DNA of 8,931 nucleotides from Planctomycetota bacterium (GCA_016209665.1 JACQVT010000346.1:1-8931), one strand, 5' to 3'; positions 1-6,924 are shown, counted from the first letter of the stretch. Program-made: numbers and translations. Notes: generated by a model not told the origin, from the letters alone.

Positions 1-480
1 GAAGGTCATCTCGCGTCGCTCCGGATCGATGATCCAGTACTCCTCGACGCCGCATCGTTCGTAGTCGCCCTTCTTGGTTTCATGGTCAAAGCGGCGCGAA
101 CTGGGGGAGATGATCTCGACGACCAGATGCGGTGGGCCGGAGATGCGGTCCGTGATAGCCCCTGCCGCGTCGCCGCGAACGAAAACGACGTCCGGCCGAT
201 AAACCAGATCGCCGCCGCGAGGACCGACCCCCAACTGGACGTCAACCTCGACAAAGACCTCACCGATCGGGTGCCGATCCAGCCATGCGCTGATCTGGCC
301 TACGAGGCGGGCGGCCACCTTCTGGTGGGCAGGTGTGGGACTTGGCGACATGCAGACAACTCCGTCAATCAACTCGTACCAACGGCCATCGTCCGGCAGA
401 CGCAGGTACTCGTCGGCCGTCATCCGCAGCCCGTGGTAGCGGGCCTCGGCGGTTTGGCGCTCGGCCATCACAAGAGGCAT
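1..480 (-). CDS. Uma2 family PD-(D/E)XK endonuclease-like protein, 3' end beyond the left edge
   Basis: I read 160 codons from an ATG at 480 to base 1 with no stop, so the C-terminus lies outside the window. The protein follows the Uma2 (DUF820) pattern. It has an N-terminal TADEYLRLP / WYELIDG segment (about 21-40), a SPSPTPAHQ stretch (45-53), RPDVVFV with D97, VVEIISPSS with E122, the K136-K137 pair, and GVEEYWIID (144-152). D97, E122 and a following lysine fit the PD-(D/E)XK nuclease metal site, so the visible active site looks intact. The family is abundant in cyanobacteria and planctomycetes, usually as single genes, and its cellular role is poorly known; I infer only a nuclease fold. 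The start is supported by AGGAG six bases upstream and a promoter further up. The gene diverges from the YfhO-like gene. The family call is secure; no substrate or biological function can be given. Confidence 0.9.
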   Translation of the reverse strand, partial: MPLVMAERQTAEARYHGLRMTADEYLRLPDDGRWYELIDGVVCMSPSPTPAHQKVAARLVGQISAWLDRHPIGEVFVEVDVQLGVGPRGGDLVYRPDVVFVRGDAAGAITDRISGPPHLVVEIISPSSRRFDHETKKGDYERCGVEEYWIIDPERREMTF

Positions 481-486
481 GAGAAT

Positions 487-528
487 CTCCTGGGCGTCAT
501 TATAGCCAAGCGGGGGGCACAAACTCAA
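487..528 (-). promoter_or_regulatory. Promoter and ribosome binding site of the Uma2 gene
   Basis: Reading the minus strand, TTGAGT (528-523) and a perfect TATAAT (504-499) are separated by 18 bases. AGGAG (491-487) then lies six bases before the ATG at 480. Transcription would start near 492, leaving a very short leader. If it starts that close, the SD sits almost at the 5' end of the mRNA. The -10 is a full match to the sigma-70 consensus and the -35 matches four of six. This is motif reading only. Confidence 0.45.
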
Positions 529-550
529 CCAGGGCGAGCCTCTTCGCGGT

Positions 551-578
551 TTGCAGACCTTACCGCGACCACTACACT
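551..578 (+). promoter_or_regulatory. Possible promoter of the YfhO-like / GT2 pair
   Basis: TTGCAG (551-556) and TACACT (573-578) are 16 bases apart and would start transcription about 45-50 bases before the GTG at 632. Both boxes match the consensus only partly, so this is the best candidate in the 481-631 gap rather than a firm call. The rest of that gap shows no gene and no clear hairpin. Confidence 0.22.
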
Positions 579-616
579 GGCCAGCGGGTAAGAGCCGATA
601 GCGAACCCATCGCCGC

Positions 617-622
617 AAGGAG
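617..622 (+). promoter_or_regulatory. Ribosome binding site fixing a GTG start
   Basis: AAGGAG lies nine bases before the GTG at 632. No in-frame ATG nearby offers a better alternative, so this site decides the start of the YfhO-like protein. Confidence 0.7.
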
Positions 623-631
623 CTTGGCGCC

Positions 632-3172
632 GTGAGATGGTCGTTGCCGCAGTTTGTCGTGATTCTGGCCGTTGCCCTGACCGTCTGGCTGTGGCCGTCG
701 ATCTTCGGCGGCAAGGTGCTGATGCCGCTGGACTTGCTCGGCCTGACGCCGCCGTTCTCGGAGGGCGCCCAGGGCGGCGCCCACAACGAACTCATCGGCG
801 ACATGCTGTACGAGAACCTGGCCTGGAAGACCCTCCAGCGGGACTGCGTCCTGAACGGCGAGTGGCCGCTGTGGAATCCTGACTCGTTTTGCGGTCACCC
901 GCTGTATGCCACGGGGCAGACCTCGACGTTCTATCCACCGAATCTGATCCTGGTGCTGGTGCCGCTGCCTTACGGCTACGTCATCTACAGTTGGCTGCAC
1001 CTGCTGGCGGGCGGGGTGTTCATGTACCTGTTCCTGCGACGCATCGGCGTGGGCGGGTTCGGGGCCTCGATCGGCGGAGTGATGTTCGCGATGTCCACGT
1101 CGTTCGCCCTGCGGCTCATCTGGCCGATGCTGCTGGGGACGGCGATCTGGCTGCCGCTGATGCTGTGGTGGCTCGACTTCACCGCCGATACGTGGACGCC
1201 CCGGCGTGCCCTGGCGGGGGTGTTCGGCGGGGCCGTCCTGTTCGCCCTGCCGCTCGTGGCGGGTTTCTTCGAGATCGCCTTCTACATGTTGGTGGCGTGC
1301 GGCCTGTATGCGCTGGTTCTGGGCCTGCGGGTGGCCCGCCGCGAGAGGGACCTCGGTGCCGGGCTGGGCTACTGGGCCAAGGCGGGGGGCGTGACGCTGC
1401 TGGCCGCCGGCCTGTCCGCGCCGCAGTTGCTGCCGTTCCTCGAGGTCATGAAGCTCAACGTGCGGACCGGCGAGGTCACCTATGCCCGGGCCCGCGAACT
1501 GGCCATGACTTGGCCGGAGGCGATCACGTTCGCCGTGCCGGATGCGCTGGGCAACCCGAGCCGCCACCAGCAATTCGATCTGGCCGGCCGGCAGTGGGTG
1601 CCCATCAAGTCCAGCATTGGCGCCGACTTCCACTACTTCGGACCGAAGAACTACGTCGAAAGCACGCACTACCTTGGGATATTGCCGCTGGCGTTCGTCG
1701 CGATGAGCGTGATCGCCCCGGGGCGAAGGCGCCTGTACTTCTGGGGGCTGTTGGTCCTGAGCCTGGCCCTGGCATTCGTAACTCCGGTGTACGGCTGGCT
1801 GTTCAACCTCGTCCCCGGTTTCGATCAGGTCCGCAGCCCGTGGCGATGGACGCTGCTGACGATGCTCGCCTGCACCTATCTGGCGGCGATCGGAGCCGAC
1901 GCCTGGTACCATCGCATGACGGCCGCCCCGGGGCGCTTTCTGCGGGTGGCGGCGACGCTCAAGGTCATCGCGTTGGCCGTCTTGGTCGCGGCCCTGGCGG
2001 TGCTACTGTTTCGCCCTGAACCGGTGATTCGCCTGGCCGGGCGGATCATGTCCGCCGATGCGCGGGCGGCCGGCACGTTTGCGACGCCGGCCGATCTGGC
2101 AGGCCTCCTGTGGATAAACGCCGCCCGGTTTGCAATCTTCGCGTTGGCGGCCACGATCCTGGTCGCCCTGGCGTATTGGCGGCGATGGGGCTCCGCCGGC
2201 GTTGCCGTGGCCTCATTCCTGGGGGTCGCCCTGACCGCCCTGGACCTGGGCCAGGCGACGCACGATTTCAACACCCACGCGGACCCGGCACTGCTGCAAC
2301 AACGGCCGCCCATCGTGCAGCACTTGCAGGAAGCCCAGGCCGAAAGCCCCGAGCCCGTGCGGATCGGCCGGTTCGGCTGGCAGGACAAGTTCCGCCCGAA
2401 CCTGCCGATGCTGTTCGGCCTGCAAGACGTCGGCGGGTACGACTCGATCATTCTGACCAGCTTCGCCCGCTACTTGCAGGCGATCGAGCCGCAAAAGCTC
2501 CTGATCTACAACCTCGTCGAAAACATCGAGAAGCCCGCCGCGCTCGATTCACCGTTGTGTGCCCTGCTGAACATCCGGTACCTGCTCTCCGTGGGGCCGG
2601 TGAAACACCCCGACTACGAGAAGGTGGACGTACCCGGCAACCTGGGCCTGTACCGGCTCAAGCCGGACAAACAGGTGCCGCGGGCCTTCCTGGTGGGTCG
2701 TGTCGATCGGGTCCTCGACCTCGACGAGGCGATCGCCGTGATGAAGACGGGCCGGATCGACGTTCGCACGCAAGCTGTCGTCCAGACGGTGCCCGGCGGT
2801 GAGGCGGGGCTGGTCGATCCGTTTCCGGGTCCGGCCGGCTCGGCCCGGATGGTGAACTATCGCCCCTCGCGGGTCAGGATCGAGACCACTGCGGCGGGCC
2901 GCCAGTTCCTCGTCCTGTGCGACGTCTACTATCCCGGCTGGGAGGCCTATATCGACGGAGCCCGGCACCGTATAATGGTGACGGACGGTATCTTCCGTGG
3001 GGTTTCGGTTCCCGCCGGTAAGCACACGGTCGAGTTCCGTTTTGAGCCGTCCAGGCTGGGGATCGGCACGGCACTGTCACTGTCGAGTCTGGCCGTCCTG
3101 ATGGTCGCCGCCGTCGTCCACCGACTGGGCAGGCGGGACCATTGGCCGGAACCCCACCTGCCATCGGCGTGA
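632..3172 (+). CDS. YfhO family polytopic membrane protein, probable GT-C type glycosyltransferase
   Basis: This 846-residue integral membrane protein resembles the YfhO family (PF09586). It begins with a membrane helix (about 7-24). An extracytoplasmic loop follows with paired acidic residues (E53, D57) and the family's typical NPDSFCGHPLY...FYPPNL segment (82-105). Further hydrophobic segments lie near 105-137, 145-180, 196-232, 250-270, 345-363, 366-392, 405-422, 440-460, 490-515 and 520-540. A soluble region (about 555-810) contains GGYDS (601-605) and the YYPGWEAYIDG motif (766-776). A final helix spans about 811-830. In Bacillus subtilis, YfhO uses undecaprenyl-phosphate-GlcNAc made by its operon partner CsbB to modify lipoteichoic acid. 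By analogy this protein would transfer a lipid-linked sugar outside the membrane. The next gene is a polyprenyl-phosphate-type glycosyltransferase, which supports that reading. Donor sugar and acceptor cannot be told from sequence. The GTG start is set by AAGGAG. Confidence 0.82.
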   Translation: MRWSLPQFVVILAVALTVWLWPSIFGGKVLMPLDLLGLTPPFSEGAQGGAHNELIGDMLYENLAWKTLQRDCVLNGEWPLWNPDSFCGHPLYATGQTSTFYPPNLILVLVPLPYGYVIYSWLHLLAGGVFMYLFLRRIGVGGFGASIGGVMFAMSTSFALRLIWPMLLGTAIWLPLMLWWLDFTADTWTPRRALAGVFGGAVLFALPLVAGFFEIAFYMLVACGLYALVLGLRVARRERDLGAGLGYWAKAGGVTLLAAGLSAPQLLPFLEVMKLNVRTGEVTYARARELAMTWPEAITFAVPDALGNPSRHQQFDLAGRQWVPIKSSIGADFHYFGPKNYVESTHYLGILPLAFVAMSVIAPGRRRLYFWGLLVLSLALAFVTPVYGWLFNLVPGFDQVRSPWRWTLLTMLACTYLAAIGADAWYHRMTAAPGRFLRVAATLKVIALAVLVAALAVLLFRPEPVIRLAGRIMSADARAAGTFATPADLAGLLWINAARFAIFALAATILVALAYWRRWGSAGVAVASFLGVALTALDLGQATHDFNTHADPALLQQRPPIVQHLQEAQAESPEPVRIGRFGWQDKFRPNLPMLFGLQDVGGYDSIILTSFARYLQAIEPQKLLIYNLVENIEKPAALDSPLCALLNIRYLLSVGPVKHPDYEKVDVPGNLGLYRLKPDKQVPRAFLVGRVDRVLDLDEAIAVMKTGRIDVRTQAVVQTVPGGEAGLVDPFPGPAGSARMVNYRPSRVRIETTAAGRQFLVLCDVYYPGWEAYIDGARHRIMVTDGIFRGVSVPAGKHTVEFRFEPSRLGIGTALSLSSLAVLMVAAVVHRLGRRDHWPEPHLPSA

Positions 3173-3197
3173 CGAGGTGGGCCGGCTTTGGTTGAGC

Positions 3198-4007
3198 ATG
3201 ATGAGTTGTTCGGTCTCCATCGTGATCCCGGCATACAACGAGGCCTCCCGTATTGTCGCCTCGTTGGCGGAGGTGCTGGCCTTCGCCCGGGGTTACGCGG
3301 CGATCGCCGAGATCATCATCGTGGACGACGGCTCCACCGACCGAACGGCTGAGTTGGTCGAAGCAGCAGCCCGCGAGGCGACGGGACCGGCCTCGCCTCG
3401 GGTGGCGCTGGTCAGGCATCCGGCGAACCGAGGCAAGGGGGCGGCCGTCCGCACCGGGTTCGAGGCCGCCCACGGCGACATCGTCCTGTTCACCGACGCC
3501 GACCTGTCGACGCCCATCACCGAGGCGCCGCGGCTGATCGAGCCCATCGCCGCCGACCGCCGGGAAGTGGTCATCGGCTCGCGGGCCCTCGACGCGTCCA
3601 AGATCGAACTGCACCAGAGCTTGTTCCGTCGCAACGCCGGGCGCACGTTCAACCGCTTGGTCCGCTGGTGCACGGGGCTCGATCTGTTGGACACACAGTG
3701 CGGATTCAAGGCCTTCCGACGGGCAGCGATGGCACCGCTGTTCAAGATGCAGCGCATCGAGGGGTTCGCGTTCGACGTCGAGCTGCTGTACCTGGCCCAT
3801 CGCCGGGGCCTGCGCATTAGCGAACTGCCCGTCCGCTGGGCCCACGCTCACGGCAGCAAGGTCTCGATGTTCGTCCACACCTGGGAGATGGCCATCGACC
3901 TGGCCCGCATTCGCTGGAACGATCTGCTCGGCCGATACCCGATCGACGAGGACCCGATCCCTTCCGCGGATCCTCGGGCGGAGAACCCGGCCCGGATCAG
4001 TCAGTGA
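3198..4007 (+). CDS. GT2 glycosyltransferase, dolichyl/polyprenyl-phosphate glucosyltransferase (ALG5-like)
   Basis: This 269-residue GT-A fold enzyme should transfer a sugar from a nucleotide donor to a polyprenyl phosphate on the cytoplasmic face. Motifs in order are VSIVIPAYNE (6-15), IIIVDDGSTD (39-48), NRGKGAAVRTG (77-87), the FTDADLSTP metal-binding motif with D100 and D102, GSR (127-129), GRTFNRLVRW (148-157), DTQCGFKAF (165-173), GFAFDVELL (189-197) and a late SKVS (220-223). The DTQCGFK and FDVEL blocks are typical of the ALG5/DPG synthase branch. No transmembrane helix is visible, unlike eukaryotic ALG5 and bacterial CsbB, so membrane contact must be peripheral or through the partner. 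The gene follows the YfhO-like stop within 25 bases, so the two are probably co-transcribed. I chose the ATG at 3198 because the conserved domain begins at once; a GTG at 3177 or the ATG at 3201 is possible, and no strong SD settles it. The 3' end overlaps the convergent gene. Confidence 0.88.
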   Translation: MMSCSVSIVIPAYNEASRIVASLAEVLAFARGYAAIAEIIIVDDGSTDRTAELVEAAAREATGPASPRVALVRHPANRGKGAAVRTGFEAAHGDIVLFTDADLSTPITEAPRLIEPIAADRREVVIGSRALDASKIELHQSLFRRNAGRTFNRLVRWCTGLDLLDTQCGFKAFRRAAMAPLFKMQRIEGFAFDVELLYLAHRRGLRISELPVRWAHAHGSKVSMFVHTWEMAIDLARIRWNDLLGRYPIDEDPIPSADPRAENPARISQ

Positions 4008-5125
4008 TAGCGGCCGTCTTCGTGGGCGGTCTCGTACATCACGCGGGCGTTGGCCAGGCACCGCGGGTCGAGCGGCACCATGAAGGGGGCCGCCGTGGGC
4101 AGCAGCACGAAGCCGCCGCCGGGAGCACCGACGTCGATGGCCTCCCGTACGGCTTGCCGCATCTGGTCGGGCGTGGCCGTCTCGAGCGTCAGGGCCTGCA
4201 CGGCACCCATGATGCACATGCGACCGGCAAGCCTGGCTTTCACGTCGGCGAGGCTCACGTCGGCCGTGGTCATCGGCAGCGTCTCGACCGGCTCCAGCAC
4301 ATCCGCGCCGATCTCGAGGATCATGTCCAGCAGCGCCCGCAGCCGGCCGTGGCAGTGGATCACGCTGTAGTTGCCGCTCTCGTGGATGGCCTGCGTGGCT
4401 TGCCGGTCCTGTTCGACGACGTAGCGGCGGAAGTAAACCGCCGGGTTCATCAGCGGTGACCCCGCGTACTCCGGCCCCCACAGACGGATGCCGGCGTTCT
4501 TGACCCCCCAGCCATACTCGCGGATCGCCCGCAGCACCTGGGCCTGGGCCTTGTCGAGCAGGGCCCGGATCGGCCCGTCGTCCTGAACGCAACGGAGCAC
4601 GAAATCCTCAAAGTCAAACAGCCCGACCACATGCCCCAGGGCATCGCCGAGACTGAACAACAGCACGCCGTTATCGCCCACCTGTCGCTCAAGCTCGCGC
4701 AGCCGCGATACGTTCGCCCGGCAGGGTGGGTCGGGCATCGACAGCACTCGCTCGATGTCCTCGTCCGACTTGATGAGCGGCTCGACCTGCCAGTTGGTCA
4801 TCAGCCCCGGATCGCGGCGGGACACCGCCCGCAGCTTGCCGCGCGGGGTCTCGATCTCGGTAGTTTGTACCAGGGTGCCGTCGGCAGCCCGGCGCTCGTC
4901 GCCGTGCATGCTGTTGGGATCCCCGAGCAGGATGGGGCAATCATCAAGTGGAGCCCAGGCGAAGTTGTCGCCGTAACGTCGCTGCAACTCCATCAGCGGG
5001 GCATAGGACGGCTCACGATTGAACCAGCCCTGCGGGTTGTGCGGTGAATACTCGTAGATGGTCACCGGCACCCGGTCGGGTTGGCCTCGCTGCAGGACCG
5101 TAAGTAGGCGCTCTCGTGCGGTCAT
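4001..5125 (-). CDS. Uroporphyrinogen decarboxylase (URO-D) family protein, not HemE
   Basis: This 374-residue protein has the TIM-barrel family's N-terminal signature, MTARERLLTVLQRGQPDRVPV (starting at residue 1). It also has a late HCHGRLRALLDMI...GADVLEPVE block (257-281), then GAVQ (307-310) and GGGFVLLPTAAP (336-347). The RQAGRY-type motif of true HemE is missing, so heme synthesis is unlikely. The family also holds corrinoid or zinc methyltransferases (MtaA, CmuA) that use an H-x-C pair plus a later Cys. Here the pair reads H257-C258-H259, and the later position is occupied by GGGF with no Cys. The exact reaction is therefore unknown; methyl transfer or an uncharacterised cleavage are both possible. 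The start is the ATG at 5125, directly preceded by an in-frame GTG (5128), with a TGA just further upstream and no clear SD. The gene sits 84 bases downstream of the ferritin gene on the same strand. Its stop lies inside the end of the convergent glycosyltransferase gene. Confidence 0.85.
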   Translation of the reverse strand: MTARERLLTVLQRGQPDRVPVTIYEYSPHNPQGWFNREPSYAPLMELQRRYGDNFAWAPLDDCPILLGDPNSMHGDERRAADGTLVQTTEIETPRGKLRAVSRRDPGLMTNWQVEPLIKSDEDIERVLSMPDPPCRANVSRLRELERQVGDNGVLLFSLGDALGHVVGLFDFEDFVLRCVQDDGPIRALLDKAQAQVLRAIREYGWGVKNAGIRLWGPEYAGSPLMNPAVYFRRYVVEQDRQATQAIHESGNYSVIHCHGRLRALLDMILEIGADVLEPVETLPMTTADVSLADVKARLAGRMCIMGAVQALTLETATPDQMRQAVREAIDVGAPGGGFVLLPTAAPFMVPLDPRCLANARVMYETAHEDGRYH

Positions 5126-5153
5126 CACCCGGTCGCATCAGTGTTTGCACCAC

Positions 5154-5177
5154 GCCCACGGCAGGCCCGCCGTGGGC
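5154..5177 (-). terminator. GC-rich stem-loop between ferritin and the UroD-like gene
   Basis: A perfect 9-bp stem (GCCCACGGC, 5154-5162, with GCCGTGGGC, 5169-5177) encloses a 6-base loop. It lies 33 bases after the ferritin stop codon. On the minus strand no T-run follows; the only short T-run (TTT, 5178-5180) is on the plus side. It could be a weak terminator or an mRNA 3' stabiliser for ferritin. The structure is clear from sequence; its function is inferred. Confidence 0.35.
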
Positions 5178-5209
5178 TTTCGGTCATCGAGACGTGGAGA
5201 AATACGCCC

Positions 5210-5701
5210 TCATTTCCCGCGCTTGCCAAGCTGATGATCGATCATCAGCATCAGGTGCGGCTTGCCGTCGCAGGCCTCGATCTGGACCAGAATGTCCTGG
5301 GCGGTCTTCTCCTCCTCGAGCTGCTCCTTGACGAACCACTGCAGCTCGATCTGGGTGGCGAAGTCCTTGTCTGCCACCGCCAGCTCGTACAGGCTGTCGA
5401 TCGACGCGGTCACCTTCCGCTCGTGGGACAACACCAGGGTGAAGACGTCCTTGAGCGTGCCGAAGTCCACCTGCGGCTTCTCGATGCCTTCGAGAACTAC
5501 CCGGGCGTTCCGATCGTTCATGTACTTGAACAACTTGCCCGCGTGCTCCACCTCCTCCCTGTACTGCTCCCGCATCCAATGGGCGGCCCCGGAGTAGTTC
5601 TGGCTCTCCAGGTACGCGGCCATCGCCAGGTACAGATAGCCCGAGGCGATCTCGTTGTGAATCTGCTGGTTGATCGCCGACTGCATCTTGGTGGCGAGCA
5701 T
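5210..5701 (-). CDS. ftnA: Bacterial non-heme ferritin
   Basis: This 163-residue four-helix-bundle ferritin oxidises Fe(II) and stores the mineral inside a 24-subunit cytoplasmic shell. Length and register match E. coli FtnA. The ferroxidase residues fall at the same numbers: E17 in the first helix, E50 and H53 in REEVEHAGKL, E94 in SHERK, and Q127 and E130 in EQLEEEK. All are present, so the protein should be catalytically competent. It carries no Bfr-type heme methionine context, and the start MLATKMQSAINQQ is typical of ferritin. The ATG at 5701 is preferred because the conserved domain begins there. AGGGAGG precedes it with an unusually short gap of about three bases. A TTG at 5716 would add five residues but would bury the SD in the coding region. 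A probable promoter lies upstream and a tRNA gene further upstream on the same strand. I saw no obvious Fur box. Confidence 0.95.
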   Translation of the reverse strand: MLATKMQSAINQQIHNEIASGYLYLAMAAYLESQNYSGAAHWMREQYREEVEHAGKLFKYMNDRNARVVLEGIEKPQVDFGTLKDVFTLVLSHERKVTASIDSLYELAVADKDFATQIELQWFVKEQLEEEKTAQDILVQIEACDGKPHLMLMIDHQLGKRGK

Positions 5702-5736
5702 GGTCCTCCCTTTCAATTCAGACCCTGGAACCGTCC

Positions 5737-5765
5737 ATCATCGAGCCGATAGCCCATCCGGTCAA
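5737..5765 (-). promoter_or_regulatory. Probable ferritin promoter
   Basis: Minus-strand TTGACC (5765-5760) is followed after 17 bases by GATGAT (5742-5737). The -35 matches five of six consensus bases and the -10 four of six. Transcription would begin about 30 bases before the ferritin ATG at 5701. The same stretch lies downstream of the tRNA, so read-through from the tRNA promoter is also possible. Confidence 0.35.
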
Positions 5766-5839
5766 GTGCAGACGGACCGTCCCCATCGCGCCCCACGACC
5801 GAACAGCACCCACGCGACAATCGAGTGGAACAGGGAAAC

Positions 5840-5913
<74 letters not shown>

Positions 5914-5967
5914 ACCGGCGAAGACCGACTACCGTTTGCCCATCCGCCGGCTATCCTCACTTGGTGT

Positions 5968-5995
5968 AGTATATTCAATCCATCGCCCGTGTCCA
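5968..5995 (-). promoter_or_regulatory. Probable tRNA-Arg promoter
   Basis: On the minus strand TGGACA (5995-5990) and TATACT (5973-5968) are 16 bases apart, each matching five of six consensus bases. Transcription would start near 5961, about 48 bases before the tRNA 5' end, leaving a leader for RNase P to remove. It is back to back with the sdh promoter. Confidence 0.5.
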
Positions 5996-6042
5996 CCCCG
6001 GCATCCCGCGCGGTCCGATCGTCGGGTTGCCGGAGCGCGGAG

Positions 6043-6071
6043 TTGTTCCGTCGGCGGGCATTTTCTATAAT
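6043..6071 (+). promoter_or_regulatory. Probable promoter of the sdhC-sdhA operon
   Basis: A perfect TATAAT (6066-6071) lies 17 bases after a weak -35, TTGTTC (6043-6048). The predicted start near 6078 leaves a leader of roughly 70 bases before the sdhC GTG. The leader holds a tiny CCTT/AAGG hairpin and a purine-rich GGAGGGAGGG stretch at about 6118-6127. A strong -10 with a poor -35 can indicate activator dependence, but no operator repeat is evident. Confidence 0.5.
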
Positions 6072-6137
6072 CCGCAACACCTGGATCGGATGAACCCCTT
6101 CGGAAGGTCAAAGTGCCGGAGGGAGGGTCCATAAGTC

Positions 6138-6142
6138 AGGAG
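6138..6142 (+). promoter_or_regulatory. Ribosome binding site fixing the sdhC GTG start
   Basis: AGGAG is placed eight bases before the GTG at 6151. The nearby GTG at 6147 is in another frame. The earlier GGAGGGAGGG stretch is too far upstream to serve this start. Confidence 0.7.
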
Positions 6143-6150
6143 CGTTGTGA

Positions 6151-6924
6151 GTGGCCAAGCGATACGTTCGCCCGGTTGAATCCCGGCAATTCCTGATTCG
6201 CCGGCTGCATTCATTGTCGGGCATCATCCCCGTGGGTGTGTTCCTGTTCTTCCACATCGGGACCAACTCGCTGATCGCCGTCAGCAAGCCCAACGACGAT
6301 CTGTACCAGAAACAGGTGGACAACATCCACAACCTCGGTCCGCTCCTGATCCCGGTCGAGGTCCTGTTCATCCTGGTGCCGCTGGCCTATCACTGCGTCG
6401 TGGGCGTGAAGATCTGGCTCGAATCCAAGCCCAATGCCCGAAACTATCCCTACGGGGGCAACATCCGGTACACCTTGCAGCGCCTCACGGGCATGATCAC
6501 GCTGGCGTTCATCCTGGTGCACCTGTACCAGATGCACTGGCTGGGCAACACCCTGCGGCCCGAGGGGATACCGACGTTCCATCATGAGCAGGCCTCCGCC
6601 ACCACCGCCCGGGTGATGCAGCACGCTTCCTGGATCGCGCCGTTCTACGCCTTGGGCGTGATCTGCGCCTGTTACCACCTGGCCAACGGGTTCTGGACGT
6701 TCATGATCACCTGGGGCGTCATCATCGGGCCGCGCTCGCAGCGGATCGCGGGATATGCCTGCACGGCCCTGGGCGCGGCCCTGATCCTCACCGGACTGGC
6801 GGCGGTCCGCGGGTTCGCCACGTTCGATGTCAACCAGGAGAGACCGGCCGTCCGCGCCCGGGCCGTGCCGCAACCGTCCGAGGTCACGAGCGGCTCGGGC
6901 GTGGTTCACCCCCCGCCCGGCTAG
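6151..6924 (+). CDS. sdhC: Succinate dehydrogenase cytochrome b558 subunit (di-heme, five-helix)
   Basis: This 257-residue membrane anchor of complex II passes electrons from the flavoprotein/iron-sulfur subunits to the quinone pool. Five hydrophobic helices are visible at about 15-38, 65-90, 112-132, 162-190 and 199-222. Histidines at H35, H81, H124 and H176 fall on the first four helices, with spacing much like the Bacillus subtilis b558 subunit, where four such residues bind two hemes. H20 (RRLHSLSG) is a further conserved-looking position. This places it in the Bsu-type single-subunit, di-heme anchor class usually paired with menaquinone; no separate SdhD is needed. The GTG start is supported by AGGAG. 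sdhA follows after 70 bases. The C-terminus carries a hydrophilic, Pro/Arg-rich tail of about 32 residues (226-257), longer than expected for the family. A 6-bp hairpin (CCCGCC/GGCGGG, 6912-6929) covers the TAG stop. Confidence 0.93.
   Translation: MAKRYVRPVESRQFLIRRLHSLSGIIPVGVFLFFHIGTNSLIAVSKPNDDLYQKQVDNIHNLGPLLIPVEVLFILVPLAYHCVVGVKIWLESKPNARNYPYGGNIRYTLQRLTGMITLAFILVHLYQMHWLGNTLRPEGIPTFHHEQASATTARVMQHASWIAPFYALGVICACYHLANGFWTFMITWGVIIGPRSQRIAGYACTALGAALILTGLAAVRGFATFDVNQERPAVRARAVPQPSEVTSGSGVVHPPPG

Noticed and set aside
572..1912. Antisense ORF of 446 codons opposite the YfhO-like gene
   Set aside because: Its product is a low-complexity mix of Arg, Gln, His and Pro with no recognisable domain, and it lies opposite a clear membrane protein. 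GC-rich codon use explains it.
889..2019. Plus-strand ORF of 376 codons inside the YfhO-like gene
   Set aside because: It is a +1/+2 frame shadow rich in Arg, Gly and Ala; the overlapping frame has real membrane-protein features.
2874..4592. Minus-strand ORF of 572 codons spanning three gene regions
   Set aside because: It crosses the end of the YfhO-like gene, all of the GT2 gene and part of the UroD-like gene in another frame, with Arg/Gly/Pro-rich composition typical of a shadow frame.
4001..5701. A heme/iron unit formed by the UroD-like protein and ferritin
   Set aside because: The UroD-like protein lacks HemE motifs, so a heme-synthesis link is not supported; the two genes are separated by 84 bases and a stem-loop.
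5915..5950. CCGGCG/CGCCGG inverted repeat in the tRNA leader
   Set aside because: It is only six GC pairs with a 24-base loop, which is expected by chance in GC-rich sequence.
5914..6150. A small gene in the tRNA-sdhC gap
   Set aside because: No reading frame with a good SD or recognisable product was found; the two back-to-back promoters account for the space.
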